Source: Nocardioides sp. (GTDB lineage: Bacteria; Actinomycetota; Actinomycetes; Propionibacteriales; Nocardioidaceae). Taken from it: a DNA stretch of 5,246 nt. The stretch lies in the NCBI GenBank assembly GCA_023252065.1, contig JAHEXO010000204.1, forward strand, positions 1-5,246. Reading direction: 5' to 3'. The translations under genes and the position numbers were made by a program. The notes beneath the pieces were generated by a model. The model searched no databases and was not told the DNA's origin. It saw only the letters and a program-made list of their open reading frames with translations. Each line of letters starts with the position of its first letter. Within the stretch, counting starts at the first letter, position 1. Of the stretch, positions 1 to 5,246 are shown in pieces.

Positions 1-911
1 CGCAACGGCTCGATGTCGAAGACGTGGTCGTCGATGTCGGCGTGCAGGTCACCGAGCTCGGCGTAGCGCGCCGGCACCGTGAAGATCGTGAAGTCGTGCG
101 GGTCGACGTCGTCGACCTCATCCCACCGCACCGGTGTCGAGACCCGAGCGTCGGGGAACCCGCGCACCGAGTACGCCGCGGCGATGGTGTGGTCGCGGGC
201 GTTCTGGTTGTAGTCCACGAAGAGGTGGTGGGGGTCGCGGTCCTTGCGCCACCACAAGGTGGTGACGTCGTCGGGCATCCGGCGCTCGACCTCTCGGGCG
301 AAGGCGAGCGCGGCGCGTCGCACCTCCTTGTGGCCGTGGTCGGGCCGGATCCGGACGTAGACGTGGAGCCCCTTGCCCCCGCTGGTCTTCGGGTAGCCGA
401 CCGCGCCGAGCTCGTCGAGGATCTCGTGGGCCACGGCGGCGACGCGCTGCACCTGGGCGAAGTCGCTGAGCGGGCCGGGGTCGAGGTCGATCCGCCACTC
501 GTCGGGCTTCTCGGGGTCCTCGCGGCGGCTGTTCCACGGGTGGAACTCCACCGTCGACATCTGCACCGCCCAGATCACCGCGCCCAGCTCGGTCACGCAC
601 AGCTCGTCGGCGGTGCGGTTCCACCGGGGGAAGTGGAGCTGCACGGTCTCGACCCAGTCGGGGGCACCGGACGGGAGCCGCTTCTGGTGCACCTTGTCCC
701 CCGACAGCCCGGTCGGGAAGCGGTGGAGCATGCACGGCCGCTCGAACAGCGCGTTCACGATGCCCGGGCCGACGCTGAGGTAGTAGTCGACGAGGTCACG
801 CTTGGTCGCCCCGCTCTCCCCTGGTTTCTGGGGAGGGAAATAGACCCGGTCCGGGTTGGTGACCTTGACGACGCGGTTGTCGACCTCCACCTCCACGAAC
901 GGCGACGCCAT
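1..911 (-). CDS. ligD: LigD polymerase domain (NHEJ primase-polymerase), partial at its C-terminus
   Basis: This is the polymerase (PolDom) module of bacterial non-homologous end joining, an archaeo-eukaryotic primase-type enzyme that fills gaps with a preference for ribonucleotides at double-strand breaks, normally together with Ku. The reading frame is open from ATG at 909-911 to the window edge, 303 codons. It carries the family's metal-binding motif in RIDLDPGP (Asp142 and Asp144), the nucleotide-binding motif SGGKGLHVY (Ser177 to His183), and the third acidic residue Asp233 in HLFVDYNQN. The start MASPFVEVEV, followed by a VTNPDRVYFP segment, is typical of the family. PolDom is usually about 290-300 residues, so the module is nearly complete. 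Whether ligase or nuclease domains follow cannot be seen, and many actinobacteria encode PolDom as a separate protein. It lies 24 bp after rsmB on the same strand, but a TANNNT box just ahead of the ATG suggests its own promoter. No Ku gene is visible. Confidence 0.93.
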   Translation of the reverse strand, partial: MASPFVEVEVDNRVVKVTNPDRVYFPPQKPGESGATKRDLVDYYLSVGPGIVNALFERPCMLHRFPTGLSGDKVHQKRLPSGAPDWVETVQLHFPRWNRTADELCVTELGAVIWAVQMSTVEFHPWNSRREDPEKPDEWRIDLDPGPLSDFAQVQRVAAVAHEILDELGAVGYPKTSGGKGLHVYVRIRPDHGHKEVRRAALAFAREVERRMPDDVTTLWWRKDRDPHHLFVDYNQNARDHTIAAAYSVRGFPDARVSTPVRWDEVDDVDPHDFTIFTVPARYAELGDLHADIDDHVFDIEPL

Positions 912-917
912 GCGACC

Positions 918-923
918 ACCGTA
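918..923 (-). promoter_or_regulatory. Putative -10 box for leaderless ligD transcript
   Basis: On the minus strand TACGGT matches the actinobacterial TANNNT -10 pattern. Six bases separate it from the ligD ATG, so transcription would begin at or next to the start codon. No good Shine-Dalgarno sequence lies ahead of the ATG (only GGTGG, very close), which fits a leaderless mRNA. No convincing -35 is seen, and such short matches are common by chance. Confidence 0.35.
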
Positions 924-935
924 GCGGCGCTCGGC

Positions 936-2276
936 TCACCCCTTCCGGAGCAGGGCCAGGAACATCGCGTCGGTGCCGTGCCGGTGGGGCCAGAGCTGGG
1001 CGGTGCCGGCGAGCGGGCCGGCACCGTCGGGGACGTCGGCGCGCAGTCTGGCCCCAGTCGTCAGCAGGGCGGCCGCGTCGCCGAGCGTCATGTCGTCACG
1101 ATGCACGAGCAGCGAGCCGACGGCGTCGCGGGTCTCGGCCAGCACGGGCGAGCAGGTGGCGTAGAGGACGACGCCACCGGGGCGGACCAGGTCGACCGCC
1201 GCGGTGAGGAGAGCGCGCTGCAGGGGCAGCAGCGAGTCGAGATCCTCCGGCTGCCGCCGCCAGCGGGCCTCGGGCCGGCGACGCAGCGCCCCCAGCCCGG
1301 TGCAGGGCGCGTCGACCAGGACGCGGTCGAACGACCCGCCGGGCCACGGCGGCGCGGTGCCGTCGGCGACGGTCACTTCTTCGACGCCAGTGGCGCCGGC
1401 CAGGGTGCGCCGGACCAGGTCGGCGCGGTGGGGCTGCAGCTCGTTGGCGACCAGCCTGGCCCCGCGCTCCGCAGCCAGTGCGGCGAGCAGGGCCGCCTTG
1501 CCTCCGGGGCCGGCGCAGAGGTCGAGCCAGCGTTGGTCGGCGCCCTCCAGAGGGGCCGCCGCCAGGGCGAGCGCGACCAGCTGGGAGCCCTCGTCCTGCA
1601 CGCCGGCCCGGCCCTCGGCGACCGCCGGCACGTCGGCGGGGTTGCCACCGGCCGAGACCGCGCCGTACGGCGAGAAGCGGGTCGGCGTACCGGCGAGCTC
1701 CGCGACGGTCGCGCGTCCGGGGCGGGCCACCAGGGTCACCGCCGGCGGTGCGTTGTCGGCGGCCAGGAGCGCGTCGACCTCGTCGTCGCCCACGGACGCA
1801 GCGAGCGCGTCGACGATCCACTGCGGGTGGGAGAAGCGGGTCGCCCGGTCGGCGTGGAGCCGGTCGAGCCACGTGTCGAGGTCGTGGGCGGAGACCTTGC
1901 GCAGGACGGCGTTGACGAACCCGGCCGGCCCCGGACCGACCTCCGACCGCACCAAGTCGACGCTGGTGCTGATCGCGGCGTGCGGGGCGACCCGCATCCC
2001 GAGCAGCTGGTGACAGCCGAGCCGGAGGACGTCGAGGACCTTGGCAGCGGTGTTGGCCAGCGGCCGGTCGGTGCAGGCCGCCAGGATCGCGTCGTAGGTG
2101 CCCTGGCGCCGGATCGTGCCCGAGGCCAGCTCGGTGGCGAACGCCGCGTCCCGGCCCGACAGCCGGTGCTTGCCCAGGAAGTGCGGCAGCACGAGGTTGG
2201 TGTAGGCGTCCTTGGTCCGGACCGCCTTCAGCACCTCGAAGGAGGCCCGCCGCGCGGGGTCCGGGAGGGGGCTCAC
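936..2276 (-). CDS. rsmB: 16S rRNA (cytosine-967-C5)-methyltransferase, RsmB/Fmu family
   Basis: This enzyme transfers a methyl group from S-adenosylmethionine to C5 of a cytosine in 16S rRNA (C967 in E. coli numbering). I choose the GTG at 2274-2276, giving 446 aa, because it overlaps the TGA of the upstream gene as GTGA. An upstream ATG at 2328-2330 would add 18 residues inside that gene. The protein has an N-terminal NusB-like RNA-binding domain (about residues 5-135, with FVNAVLRKV at 120-128), then a Rossmann methyltransferase domain: QDEGSQ at 227-232, the SAM motif DLCAGPGGK at 252-260, DAPC at 322-325, and ATCSP with Cys375. Family knowledge makes Cys375 the nucleophile and Cys325 the general base/release cysteine; both are present. 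It ends with the usual HGTDAMFLALLRK segment. The length is close to the family norm. It is the fourth gene of a def-fmt-yjbR-rsmB run and is probably translated by coupling to the gene before it. Confidence 0.96.
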   Translation of the reverse strand: MSPLPDPARRASFEVLKAVRTKDAYTNLVLPHFLGKHRLSGRDAAFATELASGTIRRQGTYDAILAACTDRPLANTAAKVLDVLRLGCHQLLGMRVAPHAAISTSVDLVRSEVGPGPAGFVNAVLRKVSAHDLDTWLDRLHADRATRFSHPQWIVDALAASVGDDEVDALLAADNAPPAVTLVARPGRATVAELAGTPTRFSPYGAVSAGGNPADVPAVAEGRAGVQDEGSQLVALALAAAPLEGADQRWLDLCAGPGGKAALLAALAAERGARLVANELQPHRADLVRRTLAGATGVEEVTVADGTAPPWPGGSFDRVLVDAPCTGLGALRRRPEARWRRQPEDLDSLLPLQRALLTAAVDLVRPGGVVLYATCSPVLAETRDAVGSLLVHRDDMTLGDAAALLTTGARLRADVPDGAGPLAGTAQLWPHRHGTDAMFLALLRKG

Positions 2277-2689
2277 AGGTCGCCTGCCAGGAGCTTCTTG
2301 GCCAGCGACCTCGGCGCCACGGCCAGCCACGCATCGGTGAGCACCTCGCGGAGCTCGTCGACGCCGAGCTCACCGATCCGGCTCCGCTGGAGCAGGACGG
2401 CGTTGTAGCTGCGGAAGTGGTCGATGGTGAAGAACGGGCCTTCGGCCTCGACCAAGGCAGCCTTGTCCTCGGCGGTGGGGGTGCGGATCACCCACAGATC
2501 GGGGTACGCCTCACCGGTCGCGGGGTCGACGGCGTCGTGCCGCGGAGCGCGCTCGAGCACGAAGCCGCGGGGCTTGGGCCTCTGCCTGACCAGGTAGGTC
2601 GGTCGGTCGCCCCACGACGTACCGAGCTCCACCTCGGGAAGTGATCGGCAGATCGCGTCGAGGTCGGCGACCCGGGCCCGGCGGGGCAC
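2273..2689 (-). CDS. MmcQ/YjbR-family small protein
   Basis: A 138-residue protein of the MmcQ/YjbR (DUF419-like) family, which has a CyaY/frataxin-like double-wing fold. Members are often labelled DNA-binding, but no specific role is established, and I do not assign one. Family features are an N-terminal helix with a SLPEVE segment, SWGDRPTYLV (about 25-34), a central LWVIRT strand (65-70), FFTIDHFRSYNAVLL (86-100), and a C-terminal helix ELREVLTDAWLAVAP (112-126). It is cytosolic, with no signal peptide or membrane segment. The start is GTG at 2687-2689, sharing one base with the fmt TAG stop (TAGTG). A GAGGT lies 9 bases ahead of it, inside the end of fmt. Its own stop overlaps the rsmB GTG start. 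It is therefore embedded between two translation-related genes and is probably expressed with them. Confidence 0.88.
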   Translation of the reverse strand: MPRRARVADLDAICRSLPEVELGTSWGDRPTYLVRQRPKPRGFVLERAPRHDAVDPATGEAYPDLWVIRTPTAEDKAALVEAEGPFFTIDHFRSYNAVLLQRSRIGELGVDELREVLTDAWLAVAPRSLAKKLLAGDL

Positions 2690-3609
2690 TACGCCAGCAC
2701 CTCGCCGCCGCTGAGCCGCAACCCGCGTGCCCAGTCAGCGGCCGGCATCGGGCGCTTGCCCACCGCCTGCACGTCGCCGAGGCGCACGGCCCCGCCGCCG
2801 GTGCCGACGACCACCGCCTTCTTGCCGGCCAGGATCTCGCCGGGTGGCAGCGCGCCGTCGGCCGGGGTCACCGGGCCGAGCTTGACCCGCTCGCCGGCGT
2901 AGGTCGTCCAGGCACCGGGCGCGGGCGTGCACGAGCGCACCATCCGGTCGACCACGGCCGCCGACTGGCTCCAGTCGACCCGGGCGTCGTCGACGGTGAC
3001 CTTGGGGGCATAGGACACCCCTTCGTCGGACTGCGGACGCGCTTCCAGCGAACCGTCGGCGATGCCGTCGAGGGTGGCGACCAGCAGGCCGGCGCCGCCC
3101 TCGGCGAGCCGGGCGAGCAGCTCTCCGGAGGTGTCCCACGGCTTGATCGTCTCGGTCATCACCCCGAAGACGGGGCCGGCGTCGAGCTCCTCGACCAGGC
3201 GGAACGTCGTCGCCCCGGTGACGTCGTCCCCGGCCCGGATCGCGTGCTGCACGGGCGCCGCCCCGCGCCAGGCGGGCAGGAGCGAGAAGTGGAGGTTGAC
3301 CCAGCCGTGCGGCGGGATGTCGAGGGCCGACTGCGGCAGCAGCGCGCCGTAGGCCACGACCGGGCACACGTCGGGCGCCAGCGCTCGCAACGCCTCCAGG
3401 AACTCCGGGTCTCGCGGGCGGGCGGGCTTGAGCACCGGTACGTCGAGCGCCTCGGCCGCCCAGGCCACCGGAGACGGCGTCACCCTCCGGCCGCGTCCGC
3501 TCGGAGCGTCGGGCCGGGTCACCACTCCGACCACCTCGTGAGCGGACTCGGCCAGCGCCCGGAGGGCGGGCAGCGCGACGTCCGGGGTCCCGGCGAAGAC
3601 GACGCGCAT
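2689..3609 (-). CDS. fmt: Methionyl-tRNA formyltransferase
   Basis: Fmt transfers a formyl group from 10-formyl-tetrahydrofolate to the amino group of Met-tRNAfMet, making the initiator tRNA. The 306-aa length is close to that of E. coli Fmt. The N-terminal formyltransferase domain starts [10 protein letters not shown] and holds the folate-site segment [12 protein letters not shown], giving Asn105, His107, SLLP 109-112 and WRG 114-116, plus Asp143 in ELDAGP. Asn-His-Asp is the known catalytic set of the family. The tRNA-dependent DDVTGATT segment is at 128-135. After about residue 205 comes the OB-like C-terminal domain. The ATG at 3607-3609 is preceded by GAAGGGG about 8 bases upstream. It begins 13 bp after the def stop, and its TAG stop overlaps the next gene's start by one base. 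Pairing with def is the usual bacterial arrangement. Confidence 0.98.
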   Translation of the reverse strand: MRVVFAGTPDVALPALRALAESAHEVVGVVTRPDAPSGRGRRVTPSPVAWAAEALDVPVLKPARPRDPEFLEALRALAPDVCPVVAYGALLPQSALDIPPHGWVNLHFSLLPAWRGAAPVQHAIRAGDDVTGATTFRLVEELDAGPVFGVMTETIKPWDTSGELLARLAEGGAGLLVATLDGIADGSLEARPQSDEGVSYAPKVTVDDARVDWSQSAAVVDRMVRSCTPAPGAWTTYAGERVKLGPVTPADGALPPGEILAGKKAVVVGTGGGAVRLGDVQAVGKRPMPAADWARGLRLSGGEVLA

Positions 3610-3622
3610 CAGCGCTGCCCCT

Positions 3623-4171
3623 TCACAGCCCGAGTCCGCCGGTCGGGTGCGGCGACACCTTGACCTGGGGGGCGCCGGCGAGGCCGAACCACTCGGACTC
3701 GCGGATCTCCTTCATCGCCTGCTTGCGCAGCTCGGGGGTGAGCCGGTCGATGAAGAGCACGCCGTCGAGGTGGTCGGTCTCGTGCTGGATCGCCCGGGCC
3801 AGCAGGTCGCTGCCGGAGATCGTCACCGGCTCGCCGTACATGTCGAAGCCGCGCGCGACCACGGACAGGGCGCGCCGACAGTCGATCGACAGGCCGGGGA
3901 GCGACAGGCAGCCCTCGTCGCCGTACTGGGTCTCCTCCGACAGCTCGAGCACGGGGTTGACAAGGTGGCCGACCTCGCCCTCGATGTTCCAGGTGAAGAC
4001 CCGAAGGCCCACGCCGATCTGCGGTGCCGCCAGCCCGGCGCCGGGAGCTTCGAGCATGGTGTCGGTGAGGTCACCGACCAGCCGGCGCAGCTCCTTGTCG
4101 AAGGCGACGACCTCGATCGCCTTGCTGCGCAGGACGGGGTCGCCGAACAGTCGGATCGGCTGGATGGCCAC
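3623..4171 (-). CDS. def: Peptide deformylase
   Basis: Def is a metalloenzyme (Fe2+, or Zn2+/Ni2+) that removes the formyl group from the N-terminus of new proteins at the ribosome. All three family motifs are present: GAGLAAPQ at 44-51, EGCLS at 86-90 with the metal ligand Cys88, and HETDH at 130-134 with His130, Glu131 and His134. The start is set at GTG 4169-4171, giving 182 aa, because a strong GAGAGGAG sits 4 bases upstream and the protein then begins [15 protein letters not shown], as homologues do. A GTG at 4196-4198 would add nine residues but has its purine-rich run only one base away. The C-terminus ends [12 protein letters not shown]. It is the first gene of the leftward cluster, followed after 13 bp by fmt, with the 4172-4275 divergent region upstream. 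Confidence 0.97.
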   Translation of the reverse strand: MAIQPIRLFGDPVLRSKAIEVVAFDKELRRLVGDLTDTMLEAPGAGLAAPQIGVGLRVFTWNIEGEVGHLVNPVLELSEETQYGDEGCLSLPGLSIDCRRALSVVARGFDMYGEPVTISGSDLLARAIQHETDHLDGVLFIDRLTPELRKQAMKEIRESEWFGLAGAPQVKVSPHPTGGLGL

Positions 4172-4178
4172 GGGGCTC
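4172..4178 (-). promoter_or_regulatory. def ribosome binding site that decides the GTG start
   Basis: Reading the minus strand, AGGAG (part of a longer GAGAGGAG) is followed by CCCC and then GTG at 4171. This is the best Shine-Dalgarno sequence near def and favours the 182-aa form over the 191-aa form starting at 4198. The spacing is slightly short. The span given covers the end of the AGGAG run and the spacer. Confidence 0.55.
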
Positions 4179-4217
4179 CTCTCGTCGCCGCTCCGCACCC
4201 TCCGGACCGGCAGGCCG

Positions 4218-4223
4218 AGTCTA
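4218..4223 (-). promoter_or_regulatory. Putative -10 box for the def-fmt-yjbR-rsmB cluster
   Basis: The minus strand reads TAGACT, matching the TANNNT -10 pattern of actinobacterial housekeeping promoters. It would place the transcription start near 4211, giving a leader of about 40 bases before the GTG at 4171. That leader contains the AGGAG ribosome binding site. No clear TTGACA-like -35 is visible 16-18 bases upstream. The call rests on the -10 match and its position in the divergent region. Confidence 0.4.
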
Positions 4224-4262
4224 GGAGGGGGCGCGGACAGAGGGAGAGTCGCCGGGTCTGCG

Positions 4263-4268
4263 TAGTGT
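4263..4268 (+). promoter_or_regulatory. Putative -10 box for leaderless GtrA-family transcript
   Basis: TAGTGT matches TANNNT and is followed by seven bases and then ATG at 4276. Transcription would start at the ATG itself. No Shine-Dalgarno sequence precedes the ATG, consistent with a leaderless mRNA, which is common in actinobacteria. The in-frame GTG at 4267 overlaps this box, so it is an unlikely start. No clear -35 is visible. Confidence 0.45.
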
Positions 4269-4275
4269 GGGCCGC

Positions 4276-4755
4276 ATGCCGAGCGTCTCCGAGAGGTTCG
4301 CGGAGATCCGCCACGTACGGTCCGGGCTGGTCGGCCGGGTCGCCCGCTACGGCGTCGGCTCGATCGTCGCGACGATCTGCAGCCAGGTCACGTTCCTGGT
4401 CCTCTACGGGCCGGTGGGGGCCGGTACGACGCTGACCTCGACCCTCGCCTGGCTCGCGGGCGCCATCCCCAACTACTTCCTCAACCGCTCGTGGACCTGG
4501 GGCCGGCGCGGACGTCCCAGCCTGACCCGCGAGCTCCTGCCCTACGCCGCGATCGTCTTCGGCACCCTCGGCCTGGCGATCCTGGCCACCGGTCTCGGCG
4601 CGGCCGCCCTCGACCGCACGTCGGTCTCCCACACGACCGAGACGTTCCTGGTCTGGGGGATCTACTTCACCGTCTACGTCGTGATGTTCGGGGTGCGTTT
4701 CTTCCTGTTCGACCGCCTGTTCCGCCCCCGGGAGCCCGCGCCCGAGCCCCGCTGA
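4276..4755 (+). CDS. GtrA-family membrane protein
   Basis: A 159-residue inner-membrane protein of the GtrA family, small four-helix proteins linked to polyprenyl-phosphate sugar export or to anchoring enzymes of cell-surface polysaccharide synthesis. The exact substrate cannot be read from the sequence. Predicted helices are about 25-45, 52-70, 88-111 and 122-146. The family signature PNYFLNRSWTW lies at 65-75 at the end of helix 2, and helix 4 ends RFFLFDRLF before a short charged, proline-rich tail. There is no cleavable signal peptide. The ATG at 4276 is chosen over an in-frame GTG at 4267 because a -10-like box overlaps the GTG. It is transcribed away from def and lies 135 bp upstream of an SQD1-like sugar-nucleotide enzyme on the same strand, which supports a role in surface glycan or glycolipid assembly. 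That link is inferred from position only. Confidence 0.9.
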   Translation: MPSVSERFAEIRHVRSGLVGRVARYGVGSIVATICSQVTFLVLYGPVGAGTTLTSTLAWLAGAIPNYFLNRSWTWGRRGRPSLTRELLPYAAIVFGTLGLAILATGLGAAALDRTSVSHTTETFLVWGIYFTVYVVMFGVRFFLFDRLFRPREPAPEPR

Positions 4756-4760
4756 GGCGC

Positions 4761-4804
4761 CCGAGAACCCACCGACACCCCACCGACAACCTGCCGACAA
4801 CCTG
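4761..4804. repeat. Four tandem 11-bp repeats in the intergenic region
   Basis: Four direct copies with an exact 11-bp period start at 4761 (CCGAGAACCCA), 4772 (CCGACACCCCA), 4783 (CCGACAACCTG) and 4794 (CCGACAACCTG). Copies 3 and 4 are identical; copies 1 and 2 each match copy 3 at 8 of 11 positions. On the minus strand the shared core reads TGTCGG. The array begins five bases after the upstream stop codon and ends 86 bases before the SQD1-like ATG. Eleven is not a multiple of three, so the array does not encode a peptide repeat. One copy per helical turn suggests a protein-binding array, but simple slippage duplication would look similar. Confidence 0.75.
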
Positions 4805-4813
4805 CCGCCGGGG

Positions 4814-4830
4814 TCGCCCCCGATGGGCGA
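4814..4830 (+). terminator. Possible weak terminator hairpin after the GtrA-family gene
   Basis: TCGCCC (4814-4819) and GGGCGA (4825-4830) form a perfect 6-bp stem with a five-base loop, followed directly by TTT. An overlapping alternative pairing of CGGGG (4809-4813) with CCCCG (4818-4822) exists. The T run is short, so termination may be weak or absent, and small GC hairpins are frequent in such DNA. Confidence 0.35.
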
Positions 4831-4847
4831 TTTCGAGCGCGGCAGGC

Positions 4848-4853
4848 TAGGTT
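4848..4853 (+). promoter_or_regulatory. Putative -10 box for the SQD1-like gene
   Basis: TAGGTT matches TANNNT. It predicts a transcription start near 4860 and a leader of about 30 bases that holds the ribosome binding site. The box lies in the loop of an imperfect palindrome (4840-4846 with 4855-4861), which could be an operator. No recognisable -35 is present at the expected distance, so activator dependence is possible. Confidence 0.42.
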
Positions 4854-4874
4854 TCTTGCCGTCCGCCGGGTGTG

Positions 4875-4884
4875 AGGAAGGGAG
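4875..4884 (+). promoter_or_regulatory. Ribosome binding site of the SQD1-like gene
   Basis: The purine-rich run AGGAAGGGAG is followed by six bases (CCACGA) and ATG at 4891. This is the clearest Shine-Dalgarno site on the plus strand of the window and fixes the start of the gene. Confidence 0.7.
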
Positions 4885-4890
4885 CCACGA

Positions 4891-5246
4891 ATGCGTGTCC
4901 TGGTGTTGGGGGGCGACGGTTACCTCGGGTGGCCCACGGCCATGAGTCTGTCGGCCCACGGTCACGAGGTCGCGGTGGCCGACAACTACCTGCGCCGGCA
5001 GCTGGTCACCCGGTCGGGCAGCGACAGCCTGACCCCGATCCTCAACCTCCCCCAGCGCGCCGCCGCCTGGCAGGAGGTGTCGGGCCGCACCATCGACGTC
5101 CACCTGGTCGACCTGTGCGACTTCGACCTGCTCAACCGCATCGTGCGCGACTTCCACCCCGACGCGATCGTCCACTACGGCCAGATCCCGTCGGCGCCCT
5201 ACTCGATGCAGGGCCGCCCGCAGGCGGTCTTCACGCAGATGAACAA
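4891..5246 (+). CDS. NAD-dependent epimerase/dehydratase, UDP-sulfoquinovose synthase (SQD1/SqdB)-like, partial at its C-terminus
   Basis: The first 118 residues of an extended short-chain dehydrogenase/epimerase. The Rossmann NAD-binding loop is GGDGYLGW at 7-14, with Asp31 and Arg35-Arg36 (DNYLRR) placed to hold the NAD adenosine ribose. Features shared with UDP-sulfoquinovose synthase are GGDGYxGW, DNxxRR, SLTPI (46-50), DxCDF (74-78), a VHYG strand end (94-97) and SAPYSM (101-106). As I recall plant SQD1, this region aligns without gaps. That enzyme makes UDP-sulfoquinovose from UDP-glucose and sulfite, the head-group donor for sulfolipid SQDG; a related archaeal enzyme, Agl3, supplies a protein glycan. 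The plant sequence GEQR before SAPYSM is GQIP here, so substrate use may differ. The catalytic Thr and Tyr-x-x-x-Lys lie beyond the window. The start is supported by a strong ribosome binding site six bases upstream. Confidence 0.85.
   Translation, partial: MRVLVLGGDGYLGWPTAMSLSAHGHEVAVADNYLRRQLVTRSGSDSLTPILNLPQRAAAWQEVSGRTIDVHLVDLCDFDLLNRIVRDFHPDAIVHYGQIPSAPYSMQGRPQAVFTQMN

Noticed and set aside
2277..2330. An 18-residue N-terminal extension of rsmB from ATG 2328-2330
   Set aside because: It would lie wholly inside the preceding gene. The GTGA stop/start overlap at 2273-2276 is the typical coupled arrangement, and the extension does not resemble the family.
24..2408. A 794-codon open frame on the plus strand
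   Set aside because: It lies antisense to ligD, rsmB and part of yjbR, all of which have intact catalytic motifs. It has low-complexity Arg/Gly/Val/Asp-rich composition with no recognisable domain, as expected of the mirror frame of GC-rich genes.
2641..3663. A 340-codon open frame on the plus strand
   Set aside because: It is antisense to fmt, which has a full set of catalytic residues and a proper ribosome binding site. No protein family is visible in the plus-strand frame.
4172..4198. A nine-residue N-terminal extension of def from GTG 4196-4198
   Set aside because: Its purine-rich run is only one base from the codon. The GTG at 4169-4171 has a usable AGGAG and gives the usual deformylase N-terminus.
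4267..4275. GTG 4267 as start of the GtrA-family protein
   Set aside because: It adds only three residues, has no ribosome binding site, and overlaps the best -10 candidate. ATG 4276 is more likely.
3647..4435. Plus-strand open frames across def and into the GtrA-family gene
   Set aside because: They are antisense to the three intact deformylase motifs and out of frame with the GtrA-family gene. The composition looks like a shadow frame.
4761..4804. CRISPR array
   Set aside because: The repeats are only 11 bp, directly adjacent with no spacers, and no cas gene is present.
3823..5175. A 450-codon open frame on the minus strand
   Set aside because: It overlaps the def 5' half in another frame and lies antisense to the GtrA-family gene and the SQD1-like gene. 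It is rich in Gly, Asp, Gln and Arg without family motifs, so it is a shadow.

Overview
The window is very GC-rich, with strong third-position G/C bias, GTG starts, overlapping stop/start codons and TANNNT-type -10 boxes. This fits a high-GC actinobacterium. A Nocardioides-like member of the Propionibacteriales is my best guess, but it is an inference from composition and gene order, not a database match. I see no rRNA, tRNA, insertion sequence or CRISPR array.

Left part (1-4171, minus strand): a compact, probably co-transcribed set reading right to left: def (peptide deformylase), fmt (Met-tRNA formyltransferase), a small MmcQ/YjbR-family gene, rsmB (16S rRNA m5C967 methyltransferase) and, 24 bp further on, the polymerase domain of the end-joining protein LigD, which runs off the left edge. 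Def and Fmt carry out opposite steps of N-formyl-methionine metabolism, and RsmB modifies the ribosome, so this is a translation-initiation cluster. The fmt-to-yjbR junction overlaps by 1 nt and the yjbR-to-rsmB junction by 4 nt, which suggests translational coupling. LigD has its own -10-like box close to its ATG and may be transcribed separately.

Centre (about 4172-4275): a short divergent promoter region between def (minus) and a GtrA-family membrane protein (plus).

Right part (4276-5246, plus strand): a four-helix GtrA-family protein, then a 135-bp intergenic region, then the first 118 codons of an NAD-dependent epimerase that closely resembles UDP-sulfoquinovose synthase (SQD1/SqdB). 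The intergenic region holds four tandem 11-bp repeats, a small hairpin followed by TTT, and a -10-like box inside an imperfect palindrome. Together these suggest a regulated locus for a surface glycan or glycolipid, possibly sulfonated. The epimerase differs from plant SQD1 just before the SAPYSM segment, so its true product is open.

The most interesting points are the 11-bp phased repeat array ahead of the SQD1-like gene, which has the geometry of sites bound by PhoB/OmpR-type regulators, and the altered motif in the SQD1-like enzyme itself.
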